Shown: positions 1-5,420, numbered from the stretch's first letter. The stretch: 5,420 nucleotides of DNA from CAYVSF01 sp046482855 (GCA_046482855.1 JAWOEH010000022.1:1-5420), one strand, 5' to 3'. Numbers and translations are program-made. Notes: a model not told the origin generated them from the letters alone.

Positions 1-100
1 TTCCTCGTCCTGTCGCTTCGTCGCTCTCTTTTTTGCGAAAAATCTACTTATCTCCTAGACTTTTCCTGTGCCTTTCGTACCTTAGCAGAATTGGGTGGAA

Positions 101-139
101 AACAACACCGGTTGTGCTGAACACACATCCGGTGTTGTT
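101..139. repeat. Inverted repeat / hairpin upstream of prohibitin gene
   Basis: The arms AACAACACCGG (101-111) and CCGGTGTTGTT (129-139) are perfect 11-bp inverse complements around a 17-nt spacer. The spacer can extend the stem with TGTG (113-116) and CACA (122-125). No T-run follows on either strand, so it is not a standard intrinsic terminator. It could be an RNA hairpin closing an upstream transcript, an mRNA-stability element or a protein-binding palindrome. The rest of 1-247 shows no credible gene: the only plus-strand frame of any length opens with TTG and encodes nothing I recognise. No Bacteroidota promoter with both boxes is clear before the gene at 248. Confidence 0.6.
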
Positions 140-247
140 GTTACCCATCATAACAGGTAATTGCACGGAAATCTTGCCGAATAAGAAAAAAGCTTATAAA
201 ACAAGAAATTTCCTGTAACTTGCCGTGAAAAATAAAATCAATAGAAT

Positions 248-1075
248 ATGGACATGAAGAACATTAAATCAACAGTACTGATAGCAATTGGCGTTGTTGT
301 CGTTATTTTGCTTCTGGTAGGAAGCTCAGCTACTATAACTCTTAAGCCCGGTGAAAGGGGCGTAGTATTCCGCAAGTTTACTACCGGATTGGATAAAGAA
401 AATATTAAAACCGAAGGATTTCACATTATAGCTCCCTGGAACCGCATTATTGTTTATGATGTGCGTGAGCAGCAAGTGGAGGAGAGTTTAGACGTGCTTG
501 ACAAAAACGGGTTGTCGGTGTCAGTGGACGTGACCATGCGTTTCAATCCTTTCCCTAATGAAATTGGTACGCTGCATGAGCGATTTGGTAAGGATTACAT
601 CCGAAAATTGGTGATTCCTGAGATGCGTTCCTCTGTTCGTCAGGTAATGGGGCGCTATACGGCTGAGGGGATTTACTCTACTATGCGTCAGGAAGTGGAA
701 ACCGCCATTATTACGGAAACCCGGGAAACTTTGCGAACCGATAAAAATAATATTGAGATGTCGGCTTTGCTGATTCGCAGTATTAAATTGCCTACCAAGA
801 TTAAGGAGGCCATTGAGTTTAAGTTGGAAGAGGAGCAAAAGGCTCTCGCCTATGAGTATCGACTCGACAGGGAAAAGAGTGAAGCCGAACGTATGCGCAT
901 TGGTGCTGAGGGGGAAGCCCGCGCCAACGAGATTATTAATAACAGTTTAACCCCTGAATTGCTTCGCATGCGCGGTATCGAGGCTACTGTTGAGCTGTCG
1001 AAATCAGCCAATAGCAAAGTGGTGGTTATCGGTAGTGGAAAAGATGGGTTACCGCTTATCTTAGGAAATAACTAA
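248..1075 (+). CDS. Prohibitin/SPFH (Band 7) family membrane protein
   Basis: This 275-residue protein belongs to the prohibitin branch of the SPFH/stomatin superfamily, membrane-anchored proteins that form large ring assemblies and are linked to membrane organisation and to membrane proteases such as FtsH. Residues about 10-27 (VLIAIGVVVVILLLVGSS) are one N-terminal transmembrane helix. The SPFH domain follows, roughly residues 30-210, with the typical opening KPGERGVVFRKFTTGL, the GFHIIAPWNRIIVYDVREQ stretch, and the later RSIKLPTKIKEAIEFKLEEE segment. Residues about 195-240 are charged, Ala/Glu/Arg-rich and probably coiled coil, ending in LTPELLRMRGIEAT. The length is normal for the family and the gene looks intact. 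ATG at 248 is chosen; an in-frame ATG at 254 is an alternative. No Shine-Dalgarno site is visible, only A-rich sequence. It stands alone and convergent to iorAB, so the neighbours say nothing about its partner. Confidence 0.93.
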   Translation: MDMKNIKSTVLIAIGVVVVILLLVGSSATITLKPGERGVVFRKFTTGLDKENIKTEGFHIIAPWNRIIVYDVREQQVEESLDVLDKNGLSVSVDVTMRFNPFPNEIGTLHERFGKDYIRKLVIPEMRSSVRQVMGRYTAEGIYSTMRQEVETAIITETRETLRTDKNNIEMSALLIRSIKLPTKIKEAIEFKLEEEQKALAYEYRLDREKSEAERMRIGAEGEARANEIINNSLTPELLRMRGIEATVELSKSANSKVVVIGSGKDGLPLILGNN

Positions 1076-1182
1076 GCACGCTATAGGGTTTAAGGTATTT
1101 GGTATAGGATGAAAGATGGAAGAGAAAATATTTGCTAGCAATCATTTATCAATGCCATACTAATAACCAGTAAGAACGAATA

Positions 1183-1210
1183 AAAAAAGAGGGCCGCGGC
1201 CCTCTTTTTT
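1183..1210. terminator. Bidirectional intrinsic terminator between prohibitin gene and iorB
   Basis: GAGGGCCGCGGCCCTC (1189-1204) is a perfect 16-nt palindrome flanked by six A's on the left and six T's on the right. Either strand therefore reads a GC-rich hairpin followed by a U-run. It lies 18 nt past the iorB stop codon and about 110 nt past the prohibitin stop, exactly where two convergent transcripts must end. Confidence 0.92.
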
Positions 1211-1228
1211 GTTGCAGTATGTTGCCTG

Positions 1229-1810
1229 TTATTTATTTTTCTCGGCATAGGCTCTTCCGGCGCGTAAGGCTTCGAGGTTTACGTTCACCACCTCTTCGCC
1301 TTTACGAGCAAAGATCTTACGAATACCCTCTTCAAAACTGGAGAAAGGCACCTGGAAAAATGGTGTAGCCGCACCCAGCATCACGATGTTCGATGAGCGC
1401 TTGGACTTAAGCTCAGCAGCAATCGAGTCGGCATCAATGGTGATGATGTTGGGCTGCTCGTTCAACTGACTCATCAGCTCTTTTGTGTCGGGGTAGTCTG
1501 TAATGTTATTGAAGGGCGTAGTATTGGTCACGATCCATCCTCCGGGCTTCAGGTACGAAACATACCGAAGGGCTTCCATGGGCTCAACCGAAATAATGAT
1601 ATCGGCAGTTCCCAGACCAATCAGGTCCGATTTGATCTCCTTGTCGGAAATACGCATGTGCGATTGCACAGCGCCACCGCGTTGACTCATGCCGTGAACT
1701 TCAGCTTGCTTTAGGTATAGATCGTTCTCGAGTGCTGCCATACCGATGGTTGCAGCTATCGAGAGGATTCCCTGTCCACCTACTCCGGCTAAAACGATAT
1801 CTGTTTTCAT
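1229..1810 (-). CDS. iorB: Indolepyruvate:ferredoxin oxidoreductase, beta subunit
   Basis: This is the small subunit of the enzyme that converts aryl-pyruvates (indolepyruvate, phenylpyruvate, 4-hydroxyphenylpyruvate) plus CoA to aryl-acyl-CoA and CO2 with reduction of ferredoxin. It corresponds to the pyruvate/ketoisovalerate oxidoreductase gamma-type domain. With the ATG at 1810 it has 193 residues. The diagnostic N-terminus reads MKTDIVLAGVGGQGILS, with GVGGQG at residues 9-14, followed by KQAEVHGMSQRGGAVQSHMR, a family hallmark. The frame can be extended three codons upstream, but only to a TTG at 1817-1819, so the ATG that starts directly at MKTD is preferred. The length is normal for the family. 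It follows iorA on the same strand after 95 nt, supporting one transcript that ends at the palindromic terminator just downstream. Confidence 0.93.
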   Translation of the reverse strand: MKTDIVLAGVGGQGILSIAATIGMAALENDLYLKQAEVHGMSQRGGAVQSHMRISDKEIKSDLIGLGTADIIISVEPMEALRYVSYLKPGGWIVTNTTPFNNITDYPDTKELMSQLNEQPNIITIDADSIAAELKSKRSSNIVMLGAATPFFQVPFSSFEEGIRKIFARKGEEVVNVNLEALRAGRAYAEKNK

Positions 1811-1838
1811 GAATTGCAAATTTTTATAGGTTCCTTAT

Positions 1839-1868
1839 AAACTGCCGAACCTGCTGATTCGGCAGTTT
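1839..1868 (-). repeat. Intercistronic hairpin between iorA and iorB
   Basis: AAACTGCCGAA (1839-1849) and TTCGGCAGTTT (1858-1868) form a perfect 11-bp stem with an 8-nt loop inside the 95-nt gap between iorA and iorB. Read on the minus strand the stem is followed by ATAAGG rather than a U-run, so full termination is unlikely. A processing or 3'-end stabilising structure that sets subunit stoichiometry, or a weak attenuator, would fit. Confidence 0.65.
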
Positions 1869-1905
1869 TGGATTAATTATTTTTGTTGCCTTAATTGGCG
1901 GGCGT

Positions 1906-3522
1906 TTATTTCAGGCCCAGCTCTTTCAGTTGTCCGGCAAGCTTTTTATTTTTCATGGTTTGCACACACTGACGGCGTGGAATAATCACAGAAACACCAT
2001 CGTAAGCAAGTTCCTCCTTCATAATATCAACCATCTCGTCGAGGTTTTTCTTGGTAGGACGGAACACGCGGATGTGCTCAGGATCAACACCAATACCCTT
2101 AACAATCTCTTCCAACGCGCCCAATGCTTTTGAGTCCTGACCGCCGGTCATGGCTGTGGTAAAGTTGTCGGAGATGATGATGGTAACGGGTGTGCCTTCG
2201 CTAACGCAGTCGATAAGCCCTGTCATTCCGGAGTGGGTAAAGGTGGAGTCACCAATAACAGCTACGGATGGCACCAACCCAGCATCGGCTGCACCTTTGG
2301 CCATGGTAATGGAGGCACCCATGTCCACACATGAGTTGATGGCATTGTAGGGAGGTAAGGCTCCCAAGGTGTAACATCCGATATCGGCAAACACGCGTCC
2401 CGGACCATACGTCTCAAGCGCTGTGTTTAAGGCCGTGTAAGCTTCAATGTGTCCACATCCCTGGCACATTGCCGGCGGGCGGTTACGCACAATTTCCGGA
2501 ATTACATCTTCGTTAGTGGTATGCAGACCAACGGCTTTTGCTACAAGGTTGGGCGTAAGTTCACCATCACGTGGCAGGCTGCCATCCAAGCGTCCCATGA
2601 TAGGGGTGCCGGTCTCCTGGTATCCTTTCAGCATCTCTTCCAATACGGGTGCGCCCTCTTCAATTACCAAAACCTTGTCGCACTCGGCCAGCATTTTGGT
2701 AACTTGCTTTCGGGGCATGGGGTATTGACTCATTTTGAGTACCGGATGTTTGATCTTTCCCTCGGGGAAATTTTCCATCAGGTAGTTGTGGGCAATGCCA
2801 CAGGCAATAATGCCTAAGCTCTTGTCCTCGGCATCGGTATATTCATTGAAGGCGGATTTTTCCGATTCCGCTTCCATGTTTACCTGGTTGGCCAGCAAAC
2901 TTTTGTAGTTACGGCGTGCAATGGCAGGCAGCAACACGAACTGACGCAAGTCAGAAGGCAATGAGTTGTCATTTTGAGGACGTTGTTCTTTGCAGGTAAC
3001 TCCTGAACGTGAGTGTGCCAAGCGTGTAGTGATGCGCAGCATTACAGGCACCTTCAGTTTTTCCGATAGCTCAAAGCCCTGGTAAGCCATATCGTAGGCT
3101 TCCTGTTGGTTGGTAGGCTCGAGTATGGGAATCATGGCAAACTTGGCATAGAAGCGTGAGTCTTGCTCGTTTTGCGAGGAGTGCATCGAAGGGTCATCGG
3201 CAACCACCACAAGCATACCTCCGTTCACGCCGGTAATGGCGGCGTTCACAAACGCATCGGCGGCTACATTCAGCCCTACGTGTTTCATACACGTCATTGA
3301 GCGTTTGCCGGCGTACGACATACCCAGGGCAGCTTCCACGGCTGTTTTTTCATTGGCCGACCAGTCGCTGTGAATGTTGTTTTCAGCGGCATATTTGTTG
3401 GCCTGTACATATTCGGTAATTTCGGTCGACGGAGTTCCGGGGTATGCATACACACCCGACATGCCTCCATCTAATGCTCCTTGTGCTATAGCTTCGTCAC
3501 CTAAAAGCAGTAATTTTTGCAT
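1906..3522 (-). CDS. iorA: Indolepyruvate:ferredoxin oxidoreductase, alpha subunit (short form without ferredoxin domain)
   Basis: This is the thiamine-pyrophosphate catalytic subunit of indolepyruvate:ferredoxin oxidoreductase, a cytoplasmic step in degradation (or reductive synthesis) of aromatic amino acids. Its 538 residues show the family order. The N-terminal pyrimidine-type domain has YPGTPSTEITEY (27-38), ANEKTAVEAALGMSYAGKR (56-74) and ADDPSMHSSQNEQDSRFY (108-125). A middle domain spans about 237-330. The C-terminal TPP domain has CQGCGH (353-358), DIGCYTLGALPPYN (380-393) and the cofactor-binding GDSTFTHSG (424-432) with DNFTTAMTGGQ (452-462). Many IorA proteins carry a further C-terminal domain with two CxxCxxCxxxC 4Fe-4S motifs. 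This one ends about 25 residues after the VSVIIPRRQC strand and has none. I recall the same short form in Bacteroides, so it is probably a lineage trait, not a truncation. ATG at 3522 directly precedes the conserved QKLLLLGDEAIAQGA start. It is first in the iorA-iorB unit and preceded by a long leader. Confidence 0.94.
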   Translation of the reverse strand: MQKLLLLGDEAIAQGALDGGMSGVYAYPGTPSTEITEYVQANKYAAENNIHSDWSANEKTAVEAALGMSYAGKRSMTCMKHVGLNVAADAFVNAAITGVNGGMLVVVADDPSMHSSQNEQDSRFYAKFAMIPILEPTNQQEAYDMAYQGFELSEKLKVPVMLRITTRLAHSRSGVTCKEQRPQNDNSLPSDLRQFVLLPAIARRNYKSLLANQVNMEAESEKSAFNEYTDAEDKSLGIIACGIAHNYLMENFPEGKIKHPVLKMSQYPMPRKQVTKMLAECDKVLVIEEGAPVLEEMLKGYQETGTPIMGRLDGSLPRDGELTPNLVAKAVGLHTTNEDVIPEIVRNRPPAMCQGCGHIEAYTALNTALETYGPGRVFADIGCYTLGALPPYNAINSCVDMGASITMAKGAADAGLVPSVAVIGDSTFTHSGMTGLIDCVSEGTPVTIIISDNFTTAMTGGQDSKALGALEEIVKGIGVDPEHIRVFRPTKKNLDEMVDIMKEELAYDGVSVIIPRRQCVQTMKNKKLAGQLKELGLK

Positions 3523-3598
3523 AGATGTAAGTTTTAATAATATTTCTACGTATGATATATTGCTGAATTGTTCCCAATGGGGAAGTTGGGTAAGAAAA

Positions 3599-3702
3599 TA
3601 AGACAGGTATTACAGGCCTCCGAAGCGTTTCAGAAAGCCAACCTCTATAGCGATGTTGTAGTAGTATATAACTTTTTGTGTATCCATCACAAACCTGTCT
3701 TA
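3599..3702 (-). repeat. Ten-bp inverted repeat bracketing the iorA leader ORF
   Basis: TAAGACAGGT (3599-3608) and ACCTGTCTTA (3693-3702) are perfect inverse complements 84 nt apart. Read on the minus strand, the first arm lies just before the small ORF at 3610-3687 and the second lies just after its stop codon, continuing into TTTTCTT. Pairing of the arms would fold the ORF into a loop and bring its start region and its end together. A second possible stem in the transcript pairs complements of 3615-3621 and 3633-3639 (7 bp, two G-U) over the last codons of the ORF. The arms are too short to call terminal repeats of a mobile element. Confidence 0.45.
3610..3687 (-). CDS. Putative 25-residue leader peptide upstream of iorA
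   Basis: An ATG at 3687 opens a 25-codon frame ending in TAA at 3610-3612, 87 nt before iorA. The peptide starts MDTQKVI, continues with three consecutive Tyr codons (3658-3666), then NIAIEVGFLK, and ends RFGGL. Stop codons TAG and TAA lie just upstream in the same frame, so it is not the tail of a longer open gene. It sits inside the leader that would be made from the promoter at 3722-3752, about 25-30 nt after the predicted transcription start. Placement, size and an aromatic-codon cluster ahead of an enzyme for aromatic 2-oxo acids resemble amino-acid-sensing leader peptides. However, no strong terminator with a U-run is visible between it and iorA. The alternative is a decayed fragment or chance frame; part of the peptide also resembles an outer-membrane beta-strand. 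I do not recognise a named family. Confidence 0.4.
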   Translation of the reverse strand: MDTQKVIYYYNIAIEVGFLKRFGGL

Positions 3703-3721
3703 CTAAGGTATTGTTGGCAAA

Positions 3722-3752
3722 CAAAAATACAATTAATTTCTGTTAACCGAAA
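3722..3752 (-). promoter_or_regulatory. Bacteroidota-type promoter for iorAB
   Basis: On the minus strand the -7 box TATTTTTG (complement of 3722-3729) matches TAnnTTTG exactly. It is preceded, 19 nt upstream, by TTTC (complement of 3749-3752), one base off the -33 TTTG. The predicted start of transcription near 3715 gives iorA an untranslated leader of about 190 nt containing the small ORF. The site lies right after the yjbQ terminator candidate. Confidence 0.6.
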
Positions 3753-3754
3753 GG

Positions 3755-3789
3755 AAAAGGCTATTTAGACAATTTTTAAATAGCTTTTT
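3755..3789 (-). terminator. Terminator-like hairpin downstream of yjbQ
   Basis: GGCTATTTA (3759-3767) and TAAATAGCT (3777-3785) pair around a 9-nt loop, with outer A and T runs (3755-3758, 3785-3789) lengthening the stem to about 13 bp including one G-T pair or mismatch. It lies 22-56 nt past the yjbQ stop codon. On the minus strand the stem ends in TTTT then CC, a weak U-run. On the plus strand it ends in six T's, but no plus-strand gene lies upstream. The best fit is the end of the yjbQ transcript, insulating the iorA promoter, and it could work in both directions. Confidence 0.55.
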
Positions 3790-3810
3790 TCGGTAAGATC
3801 TTTCCGATGC

Positions 3811-4221
3811 CTAATAATAGATAGTGGCAACAAGTTTCCGATTGGCACCCTGATTGCGAAATTCGCATAGGTATATTCCCTGCCAGGTGCCCAGTTGCAA
3901 CGTGAAGTTGCTAATGGGAATGGTGAGGCTGCTGCCAAACAAGCTGCTTTTGATGTGTGCCGACATATCATCGATACCTTCAAGGGTATGTGTGAAATAG
4001 GGGTAGGTGTCGGGAATAAGCTCATCAATAAAAGTGTCCAGGTCGTTGCGCACCGCCGGATCGGTATTCTCATTCAGGGTGAGTGCTGCCGATGTGTGTT
4101 TAATAAAGAGGTGAAGAATACCTGTTTCGGGAAGATCTTGCAGCTTTTTGCATACCTCATCGGTTATCAGATGAAAACCGCGGGGATAACTTTTCAAAAC
4201 GATATTTTTTTGCTTTATCAT
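3811..4221 (-). CDS. yjbQ: YjbQ/UPF0047 family protein (secondary thiamine-phosphate synthase-like)
   Basis: This 136-residue protein has the usual length for the YjbQ/UPF0047 family, small cytoplasmic proteins forming a beta-barrel-like trimer. E. coli YjbQ has weak thiamine-phosphate synthase activity; the true physiological role is unsettled. The family signature is complete: HTSAALTLNENTDP (42-55), HTLEGIDDMSAHIKSSLFG (78-96), the SLTIPI strand (98-103) and LGTWQGIYLCEFR (110-122). The His residues at 42, 78 and 89 are the likely metal or active-site ligands. The start ATG at 4221 gives the standard MIKQKNIVLKSYPRGFH opening. It is on its own transcript: the promoter candidate is immediately upstream and the hairpin 3755-3789 is downstream. 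Its position next to TPP-dependent iorA is suggestive, but the promoter and terminator between them argue against a shared operon. Confidence 0.92.
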   Translation of the reverse strand: MIKQKNIVLKSYPRGFHLITDEVCKKLQDLPETGILHLFIKHTSAALTLNENTDPAVRNDLDTFIDELIPDTYPYFTHTLEGIDDMSAHIKSSLFGSSLTIPISNFTLQLGTWQGIYLCEFRNQGANRKLVATIYY

Positions 4222-4228
4222 ATCTTTG
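4221..4228 (+). promoter_or_regulatory. Plus-strand -7 box for the TonB receptor gene
   Basis: TATCTTTG matches the Bacteroidota -7 consensus TAnnTTTG exactly and lies about 80 nt upstream of the receptor start codon at 4307, giving an untranslated leader of about 70 nt. A matching TTTG box 19-21 nt upstream is not evident. The box overlaps the first base of the yjbQ start codon on the opposite strand. Confidence 0.42.
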
Positions 4229-4237
4229 TACTTTCAG

Positions 4238-4269
4238 CGAATGTAATTTTTTCTGCTTGTTAAGTCAAT
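4238..4269 (-). promoter_or_regulatory. Bacteroidota-type promoter for yjbQ
   Basis: On the minus strand, TACATTCG (complement of 4238-4245) differs from TAnnTTTG by one base. ATTG (complement of 4266-4269), 20 nt upstream, differs from the -33 TTTG by one base. The predicted start near 4230 leaves a very short leader before the yjbQ ATG at 4221. Confidence 0.45.
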
Positions 4270-4306
4270 AGAAAATAAAAGAACTTTTTATCAGTTTTAC
4301 TACCGC

Positions 4307-4882
4307 ATGAAGATACAGACTTTACCCATCGGGCTGTTAGCCCTTTTTTTGCAGATGCAATGTTTGTTTGCGCAGGATTACACCCAGTTGGAAGGGCAGG
4401 TGCTGAATTCGGGTACGCAAAAAGGGGTGCCGCTGGCTAATGTGCAGCTTATGGGTACAGGGATAGGTACTTCCACCAGCGAGTTTGGCTATTTTTCTCT
4501 TACCATTCCCGAAGAGGGCGGACACTTGCTTATCAGTTCGGTAGGTTTTGCCGATACCTCCATTGTGGTAGCGCCCGGGGTCTCTTTTGTGCGCATTGAG
4601 CTCTCGCCTTCACGTCAATCGCTACGAGAGGTGCGTGTGGTAAGTGCCTACGATCAAAGTTCCATGATGAATTCGCTTACCCATCGGGAAGTGGCCATAA
4701 TCCCGGACCTGGGAGGCGGGGTGGAGACTTTGTTGAAAACCCTTCCGGGGGTCTCCTCCAATAACGAGTTGAGCAACCAGTACAATGTGCGGGGAGGAAG
4801 TTTTGATGAGAATATGATTTATGTGAATCACATTGAAATTTACCGTCCTTTATTAATACGCTCTCAATGCATGTCAAAATGA
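4307..4882 (+). CDS. TonB-dependent receptor, N-terminal part, interrupted in the plug domain
   Basis: This is the start of an outer-membrane TonB-dependent transporter of the Bacteroidota type. Residues 1-22 are a Sec signal peptide (hydrophobic LPIGLLALFLQ, likely cleavage after CLFA, before QDY). Residues about 27-102 are a CarboxypepD_reg-like beta-sandwich (LEGQVLNSGTQKGVPLANVQ, GTSTSEFGYFSLTIP). Residues about 105-184 begin the plug domain, with ETLLKTLPGVSSNNELS and NQYNVRGGSFDENMIYVN. Full-length relatives usually run 700-900 residues, and after IYRPLLIRS they typically continue with a GQQEGLSF-like stretch. Here, at residue 187 (base 4865), the frame reads QCMSK and stops at 4880-4882, while DNA composition changes and an unrelated frame begins. 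The genuine receptor part is therefore 4307-4864. The missing rest of the plug and the whole barrel mean the encoded product could not be a transporter. The substrate is unknown; no SusD partner is in view. Confidence 0.88.
   Translation: MKIQTLPIGLLALFLQMQCLFAQDYTQLEGQVLNSGTQKGVPLANVQLMGTGIGTSTSEFGYFSLTIPEEGGHLLISSVGFADTSIVVAPGVSFVRIELSPSRQSLREVRVVSAYDQSSMMNSLTHREVAIIPDLGGGVETLLKTLPGVSSNNELSNQYNVRGGSFDENMIYVNHIEIYRPLLIRSQCMSK
4857..4871. other. Composition and reading-frame junction
   Basis: Left of about 4865 the frame encodes the conserved receptor plug at roughly 54% GC (hand count of 180 bases). Right of it the DNA is about 35% GC (hand count of 480 bases), uses A/T-ending codons and is open in another frame. 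The downstream frame is closed by TAA at 4854-4856, so it can only start inside this short interval. No target-site duplication, inverted repeat or integrase-type site is recognisable. It is either an assembly join or a recombination or insertion breakpoint. Confidence 0.8.
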
Positions 4883-5420
4883 AGAAGTAACATTTAATGG
4901 TGAAACAAAAGTAACTAATTCTACGACAGGAATAGTTAATTTTACGGCACCTGAAGTAGACTCAGACCAAATGTTCACAATAGACGCATTTAAGGATTGG
5001 AATGCTGTAGATGATCATAATTTTGAGGAGATAATTACTAATGGAAGTACAAAAATTAAAGTTCTTGATGACCCCGCTCCAAAGGATTTAGTTGTAACTA
5101 CAGATTCTTCAATAATGGAAAGAGAAAACTTTGATGTTTTTGTAACAAAAGATGGCTCTCCAGTAACAGGAGCAATTGTATTTTTTAATGATGATTTTTT
5201 GCCTTCAGGTATAACTATAGGCGGAAAAGCAATTTTTGATGCTCCATCTGTAGAAACCGATCAAGAAGTTTTAATTCGAGCATATCATCCGGATTTTGTT
5301 GACATTAATAACGGCTCAACAAAAATGATGGTTCATGCAAATTATGATGATGAAGCAGATCAAACAGATGAATCAGGATTGTTAGGTAACTTTACTCTGG
5401 AACTAAATCTTGATAGATCT
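4866..5420 (+). CDS. Partial secreted/surface protein with two tandem Ig-like repeats (both ends missing)
   Basis: A frame in register with TGT at 4872 stays open to the last base of the window, 183 codons from that Cys, with no credible start codon; the only in-frame ATGs lie within domains. Numbering from Cys-1, repeat one (about residues 6-65) contains TGIVNFTAPEVDSDQMFTI and NGSTKIKVL. Repeat two (about 101-155) contains GGKAIFDAPSVETDQEVLI and NGSTKMMVH. The repeat period is about 98 residues. Between them PAPKDLVVTTDSS leads to NFDVFVTKDGSPVTGAIVFF, the usual opening strands of an Ig/invasin-like fold. An acidic linker (YDDEADQTDESG) follows. From memory, the pattern G-x-V-x-F-T-A-P-x-V-x-S-D is frequent in large surface proteins of Euryarchaeota such as Thermoplasmatota, so an archaeal source is possible. 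The role is likely structural or adhesive. The N-terminus with its signal and the C-terminus are both outside view. Confidence 0.72.

Noticed and set aside
33..218. 61-codon plus-strand frame before the prohibitin gene
   Set aside because: It begins with TTG, runs through the inverted repeat at 101-139 and encodes no recognisable domain.
521..838. 105-codon minus-strand frame inside the prohibitin gene
   Set aside because: It is antisense to the well-conserved SPFH coding sequence and has no family resemblance.
2449..2817. 122-codon plus-strand frame antisense to iorA
   Set aside because: It mirrors the iorA coding sequence and shows no independent motif; other opposite-strand frames within iorA, iorB and yjbQ are dismissed for the same reason.
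3599..3702. The paired 10-bp arms as ends of a small transposable element
   Set aside because: The arms are short, there is no flanking target duplication, and the iorA promoter and leader arrangement explains the location better.
3497..3724. 75-codon minus-strand frame overlapping the iorA start
   Set aside because: It lies in a different frame from both iorA and the leader ORF, overlaps the first iorA codons and has no recognisable content.
3791..3806. Near-palindrome CGGTAAGATCTTTCCG after yjbQ
   Set aside because: It is followed by an A-run, not a T-run, on the yjbQ strand and has a mismatched pair; the hairpin at 3755-3789 is the better terminator candidate.
1..5420. CRISPR array, tRNA or rRNA gene, phage or defence system
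   Set aside because: No regularly spaced direct repeats, cloverleaf, rRNA-like stretch, nuclease, integrase or capsid motif was seen on either strand.

Overview
The window looks like a piece of a Bacteroidota chromosome or metagenomic contig that changes character abruptly near base 4865. Three things support Bacteroidota for positions 1-4864. The outer-membrane receptor at 4307 has the phylum's usual layout of signal peptide, CarboxypepD_reg-like domain and TonB plug. Promoter-like sites match the TAnnTTTG -7 / TTTG -33 pattern. The start codons follow A-rich sequence without Shine-Dalgarno sites.

Layout: 1-247 has no convincing gene, only a strong inverted repeat at 101-139. A prohibitin/SPFH membrane protein (248-1075, +) converges on a two-gene minus-strand unit, and the two share a perfectly palindromic bidirectional terminator (1183-1210). 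The minus-strand unit is iorA (1906-3522) followed by iorB (1229-1810), the two subunits of indolepyruvate:ferredoxin oxidoreductase. This enzyme oxidises aromatic 2-oxo acids to acyl-CoA and reduces a low-potential carrier. The genes are separated by 95 nt holding an 11-bp hairpin. Upstream of iorA is a leader of about 190 nt with a Bacteroidota-type promoter (3722-3752), a 25-codon ORF containing three consecutive Tyr codons (3610-3687) and a 10-bp inverted repeat flanking that ORF. This is a candidate leader-peptide control region. Next come a YjbQ/UPF0047 gene (3811-4221, -) with its own terminator-like hairpin, and a divergent intergenic region with overlapping promoter candidates.

The last Bacteroidota gene is the N-terminal 186 residues of a TonB-dependent receptor (4307-4864), which stops being receptor-like in the middle of its plug domain. 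From about 4866 to the window end the DNA drops from roughly 54% to 35% GC by hand count. It carries one uninterrupted reading frame for a different protein: two tandem Ig-like repeats of a kind I associate with large secreted or surface proteins, particularly of Euryarchaeota/Thermoplasmatota. This is either a chimeric assembly join or a real recombination/insertion breakpoint. I favour the chimera, but the sequence alone cannot decide.
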